A stretch of 46,586 bases of DNA, taken from the NCBI GenBank assembly GCA_903844155.1, contig CAIMSU010000207.1, positions 1 to 46,586 of the forward strand, in the 5' to 3' direction. Origin of the DNA: an uncultured Pseudomonadota bacterium. Lineage in GTDB: Bacteria > Myxococcota_A > UBA796 > SXON01. Positions 37,963 through 46,569 of this stretch are shown piece after piece. The notes beneath the pieces were generated by a model, which worked only from the letters and a program-made list of their open reading frames with translations, ran no database searches and had not been told where the DNA came from. How positions within the stretch are numbered: position 1 is the first letter of the stretch; each line of letters begins with the position of its first letter. The position numbers and the translations under genes were made by a program.

Positions 37963-38364
37963 ATGAGCGCCTCCGCCCTCGACGCCGCCCGCTTCGGGGT
38001 GGACCTCGACATCCCGATCGACCCGCTCGGCGCGATCGCGGTGACGCCAACCGGCGATCTGCCAATGCTTTCCGGTCGGGATTGCCTCGTGCGAGACATC
38101 CAGCGCCGGCTCGTCACTCAGCCCGGCGCACTCATCCACCGGCCCGCGTTCGGCGCTGGGGCCATTGGCTACCTCGGGATCAACAACTCGGCAGCAGCGC
38201 GCTCGCGGCTCGGGACGGATGCCCGTGCGAACCTGCTCGCCGACGGGCGGCTCAAGGACGCGGCGATCGCGCTCACGTCCGACGACGGATCCTCGACGCT
38301 CACGCTGACCGCGACACTCACGCTTCGCGACGACTCCAAGAATGTGCTGGCGGTGACCCTATGA
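37963..38364 (+). CDS. gpW/gp25-like baseplate wedge protein
   Basis: A 133-residue protein with AGGA before ATG 37963. The pattern LSGRDCLVRDIQRRLVTQPGALIHRPAFGAG and the following helix with NNSAAARSRLGTDARANLLAD match the gpW/gp25 baseplate family, which has a lysozyme-like fold without activity and links sheath to baseplate. The leader (37914-37962) shares a motif with the small-terminase leader. Confidence 0.8.
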   Translation: MSASALDAARFGVDLDIPIDPLGAIAVTPTGDLPMLSGRDCLVRDIQRRLVTQPGALIHRPAFGAGAIGYLGINNSAAARSRLGTDARANLLADGRLKDAAIALTSDDGSSTLTLTATLTLRDDSKNVLAVTL

Positions 38365-39470
38365 GCGCGACGATCCCCACCTTTGACGACCTCTACAACG
38401 CGGCCAAGGCGGAGACGCAGGCGCGGCAACCGGCGCTCACGGACTACTCCGACGGCTCCGCGCTCGACGCGATCACCGGTGGCGGGGCAGTCCTGGCCGA
38501 CATGCAGATCCGGGCGGACCTCGATGCTGCGGCCGCCAAGTACATCGCGATCGCGACCGGGGCGGACCTCGACACGGCCGTCACCGACATCTTCCCAGCC
38601 TGTGTCCGACAGGCCGAATCCGCCTCGGTTGGGACGCTGACGTTCACCCGCGGCGGCAGCTCCGGCGTTGTGGAGATCCTCGCCGGGACCGTCGTGACGG
38701 CCACCGTGAACGGCCAGACGGTGACGTTCACGACCGACACGAACGTCTACATGACCGGCTCGACGGTGAACGCCAGCGCCCACTGCTCGGCGACTGGCAC
38801 GGTGGGGAATGTCGCGGCCGGAGTGGTGACGAAGATCCCGACGCCGATCCCGGATGACACCACGGCGACCGTCACGAACGCGGATCGGTTCGTCGGTGGG
38901 GCTGCAACCGAGACGGACGACGCCTACCGGGCCCGCGCCCAGGCCTACCCGCTGACGCTCCGCCGAGGCACCGTGGCTGCGCTGGAGGAGGGGGCGCTCT
39001 CGGTTCCCGGCGTGTCCTACGTCACGGTCGACGAGTCCCTGTTGAGCACGGACGCGACGGTCTACGTCTACGTTGGGGATCCGGACGGACGAGGCAACGC
39101 TGCGCTTGCCGCCCTCGTCGCGACCGAGCTGGAGAACTGGCGGGCGGCTGGGGTGCTCGTCGTGGTAGACCCAGCGGCGCGCGAGGAGGTCTCCGTCGGG
39201 CTCGCCGTGACCGTGAAGGCGGGCGCTGGGACCGACGCGCTCAAGACGGCCATCCGGGCTGCCGTGCTGGCCTACACTAGCTCCATCGCTTCTGGCGCTC
39301 CGATGTACCTCTCCGCACTGGAAAGCGCAGCGATTCGGGTTTCCAGCGATGTTCGTGGGGCTGTGGCGATCATCACCGGTGGCGTGCCCGCTGCTGACGG
39401 GGTGACGCCCACGGTGCCCCAGAACGCGCTCCGGTGCCTGTCGAGCGCCTTGACGGTGGTGTTCGCGTGA
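38361..39470 (+). CDS. Baseplate J-like protein
   Basis: The 369-residue protein overlaps gpW by ATGA. It has the family plan: PTFDDLYNAAKAETQARQP start, a helical part (ADLDAAAAKYIAIATGADLD), a beta-rich middle (GTLTFTRGGSSGVVEILAGT), the ADRFVGGAATETDDAYRARA motif that is diagnostic of baseplate J, and the PGVSYVTVDESL and VGDPDGRGNAALAALV stretches. It forms the wedges of the baseplate. Confidence 0.88.
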   Translation: MSATIPTFDDLYNAAKAETQARQPALTDYSDGSALDAITGGGAVLADMQIRADLDAAAAKYIAIATGADLDTAVTDIFPACVRQAESASVGTLTFTRGGSSGVVEILAGTVVTATVNGQTVTFTTDTNVYMTGSTVNASAHCSATGTVGNVAAGVVTKIPTPIPDDTTATVTNADRFVGGAATETDDAYRARAQAYPLTLRRGTVAALEEGALSVPGVSYVTVDESLLSTDATVYVYVGDPDGRGNAALAALVATELENWRAAGVLVVVDPAAREEVSVGLAVTVKAGAGTDALKTAIRAAVLAYTSSIASGAPMYLSALESAAIRVSSDVRGAVAIITGGVPAADGVTPTVPQNALRCLSSALTVVFA

Positions 39471-40078
39471 GCGCCGCCACGATCCTCGCCACGTATGAGC
39501 AGCTTGTCCCGAAGCAATATCGGGCGATGCGCCCGCTCATGTCCGGGTGGGCTGCGGCGTTCGATCAGGCGGACATCGCGGGCGACACGCTGCGCGTGAA
39601 CGTCTCTGTGGCGACCGCGGCCGGGAAGTGGCTTGATCTCCTCGCCGTGGGGTTCGGTCTCCGCCGTCAGCCATCCGAGTCTGATGACTCGCTCCGCTAC
39701 CGCATCCAGCACCCGGCCGATGCCCTGACCCGCCCGGCGATCCTCGACGTGGTCAACGCCTACCTGACGACCATCGGCGAGCCCGCGACAGCGACCATGA
39801 TCGAGTGGTTCCAGGGCCCCGCACTCGACGTGGACTTCTGGCTGGATCAGACCGTGCTGCAGGACCGGGGAGCGTCGTTCGTGCTCATCGTCCCGCAGAT
39901 CGGGAACACCATCGCGGGCAGCGGCTACCTCGACTCCGAGGCCTTCGGCGTGGATCTCTACCTCGGCTCAGACGGCATCTCCCCCGCCTACGACGCCATC
40001 ATCGCGCTCGTGAACGCCATCCGGGCCGCTGGCGTCCGATGGTGGCTCCGCATCGACCAAGAATCCATTTTCACCTGA
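39467..40078 (+). CDS. gpI/YmfQ-like tail protein
   Basis: A 203-residue protein after baseplate J, coupled by GTGA. Features are AATILATYEQLVPKQYRAMR, AGKWLDLLAVGFGLRRQPSE, DDSLRYRIQHPADALTRPA and the final IRAAGVRWWLRIDQESI, similar to DUF2313/YmfQ or gpI proteins that bind the baseplate wedges and the fibre. The order J, I, fibre is normal for P2/Mu-like tails. Confidence 0.7.
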   Translation: MSAATILATYEQLVPKQYRAMRPLMSGWAAAFDQADIAGDTLRVNVSVATAAGKWLDLLAVGFGLRRQPSESDDSLRYRIQHPADALTRPAILDVVNAYLTTIGEPATATMIEWFQGPALDVDFWLDQTVLQDRGASFVLIVPQIGNTIAGSGYLDSEAFGVDLYLGSDGISPAYDAIIALVNAIRAAGVRWWLRIDQESIFT

Positions 40079-40090
40079 GAGGCCTGCAAC

Positions 40091-41530
40091 ATGGGCACCC
40101 CCTTCTCCCGCGCCGACGCCGAGCTGCTGTTCACCACTGGCGAGCTGTTCACCCTCACCGATGCCCAGCGGATGCAACACGCCGCAGGCGTCGGAATCAT
40201 GGGCCTGCTCGCCGGGCGGCTGCTGTTCGACGAAGCCAACAACGCGTTCAAGGACGGCTTCTTCCAGGACGACTGCAAGGTCGCCACCACGGGCGGGCTC
40301 GGGTACGCCGTCGCCGTCGGCATGGGGTTCATGTACGACTCGACGGTCGCTGACGGGTTCACGTCGCAGTACCGGCCCGTCGTCCTCGGAACGGCGTCCA
40401 CTGGGAGCTTCGCCGCTCGGGACGCGACCAACCCCCGGCACGACATCGTCTGCATCGCGCCAGCAACCGTGGACGACACCGCCGAGACGGTGAGCGTGAA
40501 GGACCCCGCGACGGGTGCGACGAGCTCGACGAGCATCAGCCGTCGCCGTCGTTACTCCGGGACGGTCAGCGTCGTGACCGGCACCCCCGCCGCGACTCCG
40601 GTGGACCCGGCGACGCCAGCGGGCACCATCAAGATCGCGAGCGTTCTCGTCCCCACAGGCGGCGCGCTGACGTTCACGGACACGCGGCAGAAACTCCAGC
40701 TCGGCGCTGGCGTCGGAGTGATCCCCCCGCACAGCTACCATCAGAACTTCGTGCTGGGGACCGGGGCGGAGCTGCAGGTCACCGCCAGTGGCACGCCGAG
40801 CATGGTGCTCCAGGTCGCCGCCGGGACCGCAGACATCAACGGCGCGGGGCAGGACTCGGGATCGACGCGCGCGCAGATCCGGCAGCCCAGCTCGGTGACG
40901 GTGAGCGCTTCCGACCCGACGAATCCCCGAATCGACCTCGTCGTGCTGTACGACACCGGGGCGCTTGGGGTTGTGGCCGGAACGCCAGCCGGCTCGCCCG
41001 TGGCACCCGCCACCCCTTCGGCCTGCATCGTCCTCGCTCACGTCGCTGTCGCCGCAACAGCCACGACGCTCGCAGGCGGGACGCTCACGGACTACCGCGA
41101 GCGCCTGCCGCTTACGGTGGATCGGTGCGCCGGGATCGTGGTCCTGGCTGCAACCATCGGGGCCGAGGGCGGCACCGCGGCGAATGTGATCCGGGTCTCG
41201 TTGCAGGCTCAAGACGAGGGCGGAAAGCCGATCCTCGGCCTGACGAAGATTCGGCTCGCCCTTCTGGAGCCCATCGGCACCGCGATCGCCAACACGGACT
41301 ACGCAATTCACACCGTGCCGACGGCCGGATCCCTGCTGATCCCGACCAATCACCCAGCGCCCGCTTCGGCTTTCACGGCGATGGGCGGGATCTTCGCCAC
41401 GGATGCAACGGGGCTGCTCACCTTCGACGTCAAGGACACCACCGGCGGGGCCAACCGCGGGGTCTGGTGTGTCGCGACGCCCCTGCGAGCACCCGGCGAG
41501 TCCCAGTACCTTGACCTCCCCTTCAACTAA
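40091..41530 (+). CDS. Tail fibre/appendage protein with duplicated domain
   Basis: The 479-residue protein begins with GTPFSRADAELLFTTGELFT. After about 100 residues a beta module appears (DATNPRHDIVCIA, then VVTGTPAATPVDPATPAGTI, VLVPTGGALTFTDTRQKLQL), and a related module recurs further on (DPTNPRIDLVVLYD, VVAGTPAGSPVAPATPSACI, TLAGGTLTDYRERLPL). The C-terminus is a different beta domain. Such module pairs occur in fibre-anchoring proteins. It probably binds the gpI protein at its N-terminus. Confidence 0.65.
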   Translation: MGTPFSRADAELLFTTGELFTLTDAQRMQHAAGVGIMGLLAGRLLFDEANNAFKDGFFQDDCKVATTGGLGYAVAVGMGFMYDSTVADGFTSQYRPVVLGTASTGSFAARDATNPRHDIVCIAPATVDDTAETVSVKDPATGATSSTSISRRRRYSGTVSVVTGTPAATPVDPATPAGTIKIASVLVPTGGALTFTDTRQKLQLGAGVGVIPPHSYHQNFVLGTGAELQVTASGTPSMVLQVAAGTADINGAGQDSGSTRAQIRQPSSVTVSASDPTNPRIDLVVLYDTGALGVVAGTPAGSPVAPATPSACIVLAHVAVAATATTLAGGTLTDYRERLPLTVDRCAGIVVLAATIGAEGGTAANVIRVSLQAQDEGGKPILGLTKIRLALLEPIGTAIANTDYAIHTVPTAGSLLIPTNHPAPASAFTAMGGIFATDATGLLTFDVKDTTGGANRGVWCVATPLRAPGESQYLDLPFN

Positions 41531-41540
41531 CGGAGCCTGA

Positions 41541-41882
41541 ATGGCCACCCTCGACCTCACCTCTCCCGCCGTCCTGCCGCTGTTCAGCAAGGCGCAGACA
41601 CCGCCGACCATCGGCCATCTCCGTCGCGTGGATCTCCCGCCCGGTCACGGGGGGCTCGTCGTTTCGCTCCGCCCCGTCACGACCGACGCGAAGATCGTCA
41701 CGCTCGGGGCGGGCGCCCTCGTTGCGGACGACACCGACATCGGCGCCGCCACGTTCGGGCCAGTCGATCACGACCTCTGGAGCGAGGTGTACTTCCCTGT
41801 GGGCTGTGAGGCGTTCTACCTCGCCTCCACGGGTGCGAGCGTGGACGTCTACGTGTCCCTCGACAAGCCGAGGCCCCTGTGA
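41541..41882 (+). CDS. Small tail-associated protein, 113 aa
   Basis: GGAG precedes ATG 41541. The sequence is beta-rich (HGGLVVSLRPVTTDAKIVTL, SEVYFPVGCEAFYLASTGAS, VDVYVSLDKP) with little helix, as in small domains of fibre or receptor-binding complexes. It is GTGA-coupled to the next gene. No family recognised. Confidence 0.5.
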   Translation: MATLDLTSPAVLPLFSKAQTPPTIGHLRRVDLPPGHGGLVVSLRPVTTDAKIVTLGAGALVADDTDIGAATFGPVDHDLWSEVYFPVGCEAFYLASTGASVDVYVSLDKPRPL

Positions 41883-42313
41883 GGACGCTGGCGGGCCGGG
41901 CTGGAGTGACGGGCGGGCGGGGGCTTGGCGGACTGCTCGTCCTCTCCAGCCCCGTGACGGCAACTGCGTGGGCGGCGATGCCCGGTGCGGAGACCGAGTT
42001 GCTTGGCCTCGCCCGACGCTTCCCCGCTGATCTCTCCGCCTGTACGCAGTGGCGGCTCGTCGGCATGGTCGGGGCGGTCGCTGGCGTGGCCGGGGCTGTA
42101 TTGCGGGCGAAGTACGCGACCACGGCGGGTGGGGCGCTGGTTGACATGGGCATCCCGGGGGACCTGGCGATCGATGTGACCGGGGCGGTGAAGGGCGCAT
42201 GGACCGCCATCCCGGCAGGAGCCATTGCCGACACCTTTCTCGCGGTCGTCGGATTCAACGGCAACGGCATCGTCTCCCCCACCTTCGACCACATCGCGCT
42301 CGAGGTGCGATGA
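41879..42313 (+). CDS. Hypothetical protein between fibre genes, 144 aa
   Basis: The GTG overlaps the previous stop. The sequence is rich in Gly, Ala and Val (RRFPADLSACTQWRLVGMVG, AVAGVAGAVLRAKYATTAGG, VVGFNGNGIVSPTFDHIALE) and resembles a jelly-roll or fibre-type beta domain more than a membrane protein. It lies between the two fibre genes and may be part of the adsorption apparatus. Confidence 0.5.
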   Translation: MRTLAGRAGVTGGRGLGGLLVLSSPVTATAWAAMPGAETELLGLARRFPADLSACTQWRLVGMVGAVAGVAGAVLRAKYATTAGGALVDMGIPGDLAIDVTGAVKGAWTAIPAGAIADTFLAVVGFNGNGIVSPTFDHIALEVR

Positions 42314-42316
42314 GTC

Positions 42317-44512
42317 ATGTCCACGACCAAGGCTGAAGTGATCGACGACATGGACGCGCGGATGACCGCGCTGATCGGTGCGTCGTACACCAACCTCTCG
42401 GCGACGTTCAAGGCCAGGCTTCTCGACGCCATCGCGACGGGGATTGTGGACTACATCGGCGGTGGGGCCGGAGCGGTGGCCAGCGTGTTCGGTCGCACCG
42501 GGACAGTCACCGCGCAGAGCGGGGACTACACCGCGAGCCAGGTGGGCGCGGATGCCTCTGGGAGCGCGGCGGCCGCTCTCGCCAGCGCGGAGGCCTACGC
42601 GGATGCTGGAGACGCGGCGGAGGCCAGCGTGCGCAACTCGGCCGACGCTACTCTCGCCGCTGCGATGACTGCCGAGGCCTCCGCCCGGTCTGCCGCCGAC
42701 ACCGCCCTGGCCGCCCCCGACTACGTCGTCAAAACCGCCACCGGCACCCTCGCCGCCGAGCGGGTTGCCACGGACGGCACCGAGATCACGATGGACTGGT
42801 CCGTCGCCGGCGTCGTGAAGTGGCTGCTGGCCGCGACCGCCGTTGTGGCGGGGAGCTACGGGAGCGCGACGCAGGCGCTGTCGGTCACGGTGGACGCGAA
42901 GGGCCGGATCACGGGCCTCTCCAACGTCACGATCACCGGGGTAGCGCCCTCCGCCCACGCATCCACCCACCAGAACGGCGGCTCCGATGAGGTCGGCCAA
43001 TCCACGGCGGCTGCGAACAAGATCCCCAAGGCGGACGGCTCTGGCAAGCTCGACACCTGGATCTCGGCGGCGTCCGGCACCGTCGCCGGGATCATGAAGA
43101 TCGGGGCGGCGACCGGAGCGCAGGCGTGGTCCACCATCCTCGACACGCTGGTGTCCAACGGCACCCCCGGCAGCACCGGGCTCGCGCTCCTGCTCGCGGG
43201 AACCGCGTCCGCCGCACGCACCACCCTGGGTCTCGTCCTCGGAACGAACGTCCAGGCATGGTCGACCGCGCTCGATGGGCTCGCCGCGCTGGCGGCGAAC
43301 GGCAGCGTGACGCGGACGGGGGCTGGAACCTACGCCAGCCGCACGCTGACGGCCGGCTCTGGCAACGTGCTGGTGACGCAGGGGGACGGGGTAGCTGGCA
43401 ACCCCACGATAGACCTGCCGAGCGTGGGCGGGGACTCGGGCGGCACCCTGCTCGCGGTGACGAACCTCAAGCTCCGCGACGGGGCGGCGGTCGCCTGGGC
43501 GACGGCGGGCGCGTGGGCGAATGGCGCGGCACTCTACCTCTCCGGCGGTACCATCCTTGCCGGGACGCTGCCTGTGGCCAGCGGCGGCACGGCGGGGACC
43601 ACCGCGCAAGCCGCCCGCGCCAACCTCGCCGCGAGTGCGGTCAAGGCGGACTACAACTACGGGGATGGCTCCGATGGTGCCGTCGTCATGGACGGGGTCA
43701 ACACGTTCACATGGGCGTCGTTGGGCGGCAGCACCTACACGCTGACGCGGAATCTGCGCGCAACGACGATCAATATCTCCAACACCGTCATCGTAAAGCC
43801 CGCCGGCTTTTTGATGCAGTCCACGGGATTGTGTACGAACGCCGGAACGATTCACGCAAACGGGGCGAACGCGGTCGGTCAGACCGGGGCAACGGGGGCG
43901 GCAAAGTCAGGCTATCTCCAGTGTCTCGGAAACACGGGCAGCAACGGGAAAACGACGACATCGGCCGGAATTGCCGGCGGGACGGCCAACCCCAACTCAG
44001 TCGGCGGTTCGGGCGGAGCCGGAGGCACGGCCGGCGGCGCGAACACGGGCGGCATCGGCGGCGCTGCGACCGGACCGGCCCTCGTATCCGGGGGGTTGCA
44101 AGACCAGACGTTCGGTTCGATCAGTCGGGGACTCAACGACACCACGCTGATCTCGTTCTTGGGCGGGGGTGGCGGCGGGTCGGGTGGTTGCGACATTACC
44201 GGGGGTGCGGCGACCTCTGGCGGCGGCGGCGCGGGAGCTACGGGTGTTCGCTGTAATTTCCAATCCTACGACGGAACGGGCGGAACCATCAGCGCGAATG
44301 GCGGAACTGGCGCAGCCGGTGTCTCCGGTGGCGGCGGAAAGGCAAGCGGCGGCGGGGGTGGCGGGGGTGGCTACGTCTACCTCCAATCCGAGTACGTCAT
44401 CGCGCTGGGGACGTTCACAGCGAATGGGGGATCGAAGGGACTCGGCGCGGGCGGTGGCGGCGACGGCGTAGACGGAAACGGCGGCAGTGTCGTCAAGATG
44501 GCGCCGCCATGA
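42317..44512 (+). CDS. Large tail fibre with glycine-rich C-terminus
   Basis: The 731-residue protein begins with a helical anchor (TKAEVIDDMDARMTALIGAS), then VFGRTGTVTAQSGDYTASQV, the common phage-fibre motif, and Ala-rich coiled segments (SAAAALASAEAYADAGDAA). The centre contains repeat-like beta stretches (SAHASTHQNGGSDEVG, another frequent fibre motif). From about 560 on it is extremely glycine-rich (GGSGGAGGTAGG, FLGGGGGGSGG, KASGGGGGGGGYVYLQSE), a pattern known from polyglycine-type fibre tips. It probably carries the receptor-binding end. Confidence 0.8.
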   Translation: MSTTKAEVIDDMDARMTALIGASYTNLSATFKARLLDAIATGIVDYIGGGAGAVASVFGRTGTVTAQSGDYTASQVGADASGSAAAALASAEAYADAGDAAEASVRNSADATLAAAMTAEASARSAADTALAAPDYVVKTATGTLAAERVATDGTEITMDWSVAGVVKWLLAATAVVAGSYGSATQALSVTVDAKGRITGLSNVTITGVAPSAHASTHQNGGSDEVGQSTAAANKIPKADGSGKLDTWISAASGTVAGIMKIGAATGAQAWSTILDTLVSNGTPGSTGLALLLAGTASAARTTLGLVLGTNVQAWSTALDGLAALAANGSVTRTGAGTYASRTLTAGSGNVLVTQGDGVAGNPTIDLPSVGGDSGGTLLAVTNLKLRDGAAVAWATAGAWANGAALYLSGGTILAGTLPVASGGTAGTTAQAARANLAASAVKADYNYGDGSDGAVVMDGVNTFTWASLGGSTYTLTRNLRATTINISNTVIVKPAGFLMQSTGLCTNAGTIHANGANAVGQTGATGAAKSGYLQCLGNTGSNGKTTTSAGIAGGTANPNSVGGSGGAGGTAGGANTGGIGGAATGPALVSGGLQDQTFGSISRGLNDTTLISFLGGGGGGSGGCDITGGAATSGGGGAGATGVRCNFQSYDGTGGTISANGGTGAAGVSGGGGKASGGGGGGGGYVYLQSEYVIALGTFTANGGSKGLGAGGGGDGVDGNGGSVVKMAPP

Positions 44513-44637
44513 CCCGCCTCCGCGCCACCCTCTACGTCTGCGCCGCGCTCGCGTGGGATCTCTGCGTCCTCACGCCCGCCGACCTGCTCATCCTCCGCTG
44601 GCGTGCGCGCCACCCGACACCCCCACAGGAGCCTTGA
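44509..44637 (+). CDS. Tiny hydrophobic protein, 42 aa
   Basis: The start overlaps the fibre stop as ATGA and the stop overlaps the next ATG by one base. The sequence ATLYVCAALAWDLCVLTPADLLILRWR is hydrophobic with charges at the ends and may associate with the membrane. It lies at the entry of the lysis region. Function unknown. Confidence 0.45.
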   Translation: MTRLRATLYVCAALAWDLCVLTPADLLILRWRARHPTPPQEP

Positions 44638-44888
44638 TGCCCGACCCCAGCCCCGAGTCCATGATCGCCGCTCTCACCGCCGAAAACGCCCGGCTCGCCG
44701 CGGAGGCCGCATCTCTCCGCGTCCACCTCGCTGCCGTGAGCGCTGACGCGGACGCCCTACACCGCTCCCTCACGGATGCCGCCGACTGCACCCGGAACCT
44801 CCGCGCGCAGCTCGGCGCCGCGCTGGATCGGGTCGCTGTCTTGGAAGCGCAGGCCGCCCCCGCTGCTGAACCCACCCCCACCCCGTAG
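44637..44888 (+). CDS. Small coiled-coil protein, 83 aa
   Basis: Residues 6-70 form a regular heptad-like helix (MIAALTAENARLAAEAASLR, VHLAAVSADADALHRSLTDA, NLRAQLGAALDRVAVLEAQA), a likely coiled coil, followed by a Pro/Ala tail. No signal or membrane anchor is present, so it is not a standard spanin. It lies between fibre and lysis genes. Function unknown. Confidence 0.55.
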   Translation: MPDPSPESMIAALTAENARLAAEAASLRVHLAAVSADADALHRSLTDAADCTRNLRAQLGAALDRVAVLEAQAAPAAEPTPTP

Positions 44889-44896
44889 GAGCCACC

Positions 44897-45415
44897 ATGC
44901 CCCCCGCTGAATCCGTGAACTGCGACGACGCCGATACCGGTACCCCACTGCCCGAGATCGTCTGGATCGAGCCGGTCATCCCGCCCAACGTCTCGCCGGA
45001 CATCGCCTTCCTCGCCGCGCAGCAAGCCCGGCAGCACTTCGACCGGCGACTCGACTCGCGGGCGACGGCCGTGACGATCATGACCAGCGGTCGCCGGACC
45101 AACCGACGGCTCGACAAGCTGGAGACGGCGCTGGAGAGCAAGCCGGGGAAACCGATGGTCGGCGCGATCATGTTGTTCGCGGGCGGGGTGTTCCTCTTCA
45201 CTCTCATCGCCGCGCTGAGCCACAATGGGATCGACACCGGTGCCGTCACCCGAGACACCACCACGATGTTCCAGACGATCACCGGAGCGGCGAGCGGCAC
45301 GGCGCCCGCTGCCCCAGCGCCCGTTTCGAGTCCGGCCCCTTCCGCTGCTCCGGTCGCGTCACCCGCCCCGCCAGAGGGCAACGGCGACCCCCAACGCGCG
45401 GAGCCCACGCCATGA
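44897..45415 (+). CDS. Single-pass membrane protein, lysis-region (172 aa)
   Basis: GGAG precedes ATG 44897. The N-terminal 85 residues are polar and include a basic helical stretch (QQARQHFDRRLDSRATAVTI, RRTNRRLDKLETALE); one membrane segment covers about 87-107 (MVGAIMLFAGGVFLFTLIAA); the rest is Pro/Ala/Ser-rich and probably outside the membrane. It is directly upstream of the lysozyme and ATGA-coupled to it. A holin or spanin-like function is suggested by position and topology only. Confidence 0.6.
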   Translation: MPPAESVNCDDADTGTPLPEIVWIEPVIPPNVSPDIAFLAAQQARQHFDRRLDSRATAVTIMTSGRRTNRRLDKLETALESKPGKPMVGAIMLFAGGVFLFTLIAALSHNGIDTGAVTRDTTTMFQTITGAASGTAPAAPAPVSSPAPSAAPVASPAPPEGNGDPQRAEPTP

Positions 45416-46017
45416 ACCCCCTCGTCGTCGATCTCTCGCACTACCAGGCCACGGTGGACTTCAACGCTCTTTACGCCGCCGGGGTCCGCGCCGTCGTCCT
45501 CAAGGCCACGGAGGGGACGAGCTGCGTCGACGCCGCCTTCGCGCGCCGGGCTGCCCTGCTCCCGGAAGCCGGGCTCCTCCGGGGCGCCTACCACTTCGGG
45601 GAGGACGCGGACGGGCAAGCGCAGGCGGATCACTTCCTGGCGACGGCCAAGCCCACGGCGGGCGTGCTGTGCGTCCTCGATGTGGAGCGCGGCCCGAACG
45701 GGCGATCGATGACGCTCGCGCAGGCGGAGGCCTTTGTCCGCGCGCTGTTCGTCGCCACCGGTCGCTACCCGGTGATCTACGGCGGCGCGGACTACCTCGG
45801 GCAGCTCGGCGTGACGTCGGAATCGTTGCTCGCCCGGTGCGGCGTGTGGTGGGCCGCCTACCATCCCCCCGAGCAAGGCTGGCCGAAGGTGCCACCGCCC
45901 TGGAGCCGCGCGATGCTCTGGCAGTACACCGACCACGGGCAGGTCACGGGCCTCGCCCTCGACTGCGACCTGTTCTGCGGCGACGAAGCCCTCCTCCTCG
46001 GGTGGTGGGGCCGCTGA
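45412..46017 (+). CDS. GH25 lysozyme endolysin
   Basis: A 201-residue cell-wall hydrolase of glycoside hydrolase family 25 that cleaves the muramic acid-glucosamine bond. The TIM-barrel pattern is clear: VVDLSHYQ with Asp7 at the start, VRAVVLKATEGTS, LLRGAYHFGE, VLDVE with Asp90 and Glu92, YPVIYGGADYL, WWAAYHP, LWQYTDHGQV and a final DCDLFCGDE. No binding domain or signal peptide is present, so a holin is expected for release. ATGA-coupled to the membrane protein gene. Confidence 0.92.
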   Translation: MNPLVVDLSHYQATVDFNALYAAGVRAVVLKATEGTSCVDAAFARRAALLPEAGLLRGAYHFGEDADGQAQADHFLATAKPTAGVLCVLDVERGPNGRSMTLAQAEAFVRALFVATGRYPVIYGGADYLGQLGVTSESLLARCGVWWAAYHPPEQGWPKVPPPWSRAMLWQYTDHGQVTGLALDCDLFCGDEALLLGWWGR

Positions 46018-46073
46018 CTTTCTACCCGCGCCCGTGCGGTCCCCGCGGGCACCCTGACTCTGGAGCCTCTCCC

Positions 46074-46433
46074 ATGTCCCTCCTCACCTTCATCCCCATC
46101 CTCATCGCCTCGATCCCCTGGAACGAGATCGTCCCGCTCGCCGAGGACGTCGTCACCGGCAAGGCCACCCGAGACGAGCTGCTCACCGCGATCCCGCACA
46201 TCCTCGACGACGCCGTCGACTTCAACGCGATCCTCCCCGGTGTCGTCGGCACCTTCCTGGAGGCCGAGGACGGCGTCATCGAGGCGAAGATCGTCGGCTG
46301 GATCGCCGACCACGCCATCGCCAAGGCCAAGGGGAAGCAGCCGGCCACTGCGGTCGCAACGAAGCCCGGCGCCGGGTTCTTCGGGAAGCTGTTCGGGCGG
46401 AAGCCGGTCAGCGACATTCAGGCTGGTGGCTGA
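46074..46433 (+). CDS. Hypothetical last gene, 119 aa
   Basis: GGAG lies eight bases before ATG 46074. The N-terminus is hydrophobic (SLLTFIPILIASIPWNEIVP), then mixed helical parts (ATRDELLTAIPHILDDAVDF, DGVIEAKIVGWIADHAIAKA) and a basic Gly-rich end (KPGAGFFGKLFGRKPVSD). Similar small proteins near endolysins have been proposed to help lysis or bind the membrane, but I cannot assign it. It is the last gene before the right attachment region. Confidence 0.55.
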   Translation: MSLLTFIPILIASIPWNEIVPLAEDVVTGKATRDELLTAIPHILDDAVDFNAILPGVVGTFLEAEDGVIEAKIVGWIADHAIAKAKGKQPATAVATKPGAGFFGKLFGRKPVSDIQAGG

Positions 46434-46439
46434 GACAGC

Positions 46440-46457
46440 GGTACATCCCGGGTACAT
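46440..46457. repeat. Right integrase arm-type sites (two GGTACAT repeats)
   Basis: GGTACAT at 46440-46446 and 46451-46457, 11 bases apart, the same unit and spacing as the last two copies at the left end (80-97). Beginning seven bases after the last gene, they lie in a 153-base stretch without genes that leads to the right core. Role as integrase arm sites is inferred. Confidence 0.6.
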
Positions 46458-46569
46458 CGGGAGACGTCCAACGGCTCCCGAAACGCCCTCGAACGACCCG
46501 AAACGCAAGCGAGTAAATCGGCGTTCTCCGCGCGAAACAGGCCGGAAACGCCCGGTCTCGAAAAGTATG

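Noticed and set aside
41849-43855. 668-codon leftward open frame opposite fibre genes
   Set aside because: Arg/Gly-rich shadow of the fibre coding region.
46018-46073. Possible terminator hairpin after the lysozyme gene
   Set aside because: CCCGCG and CGCGGG can pair, but the loop is long and no T-run follows; the next gene has its own ribosome-binding site and reads on.
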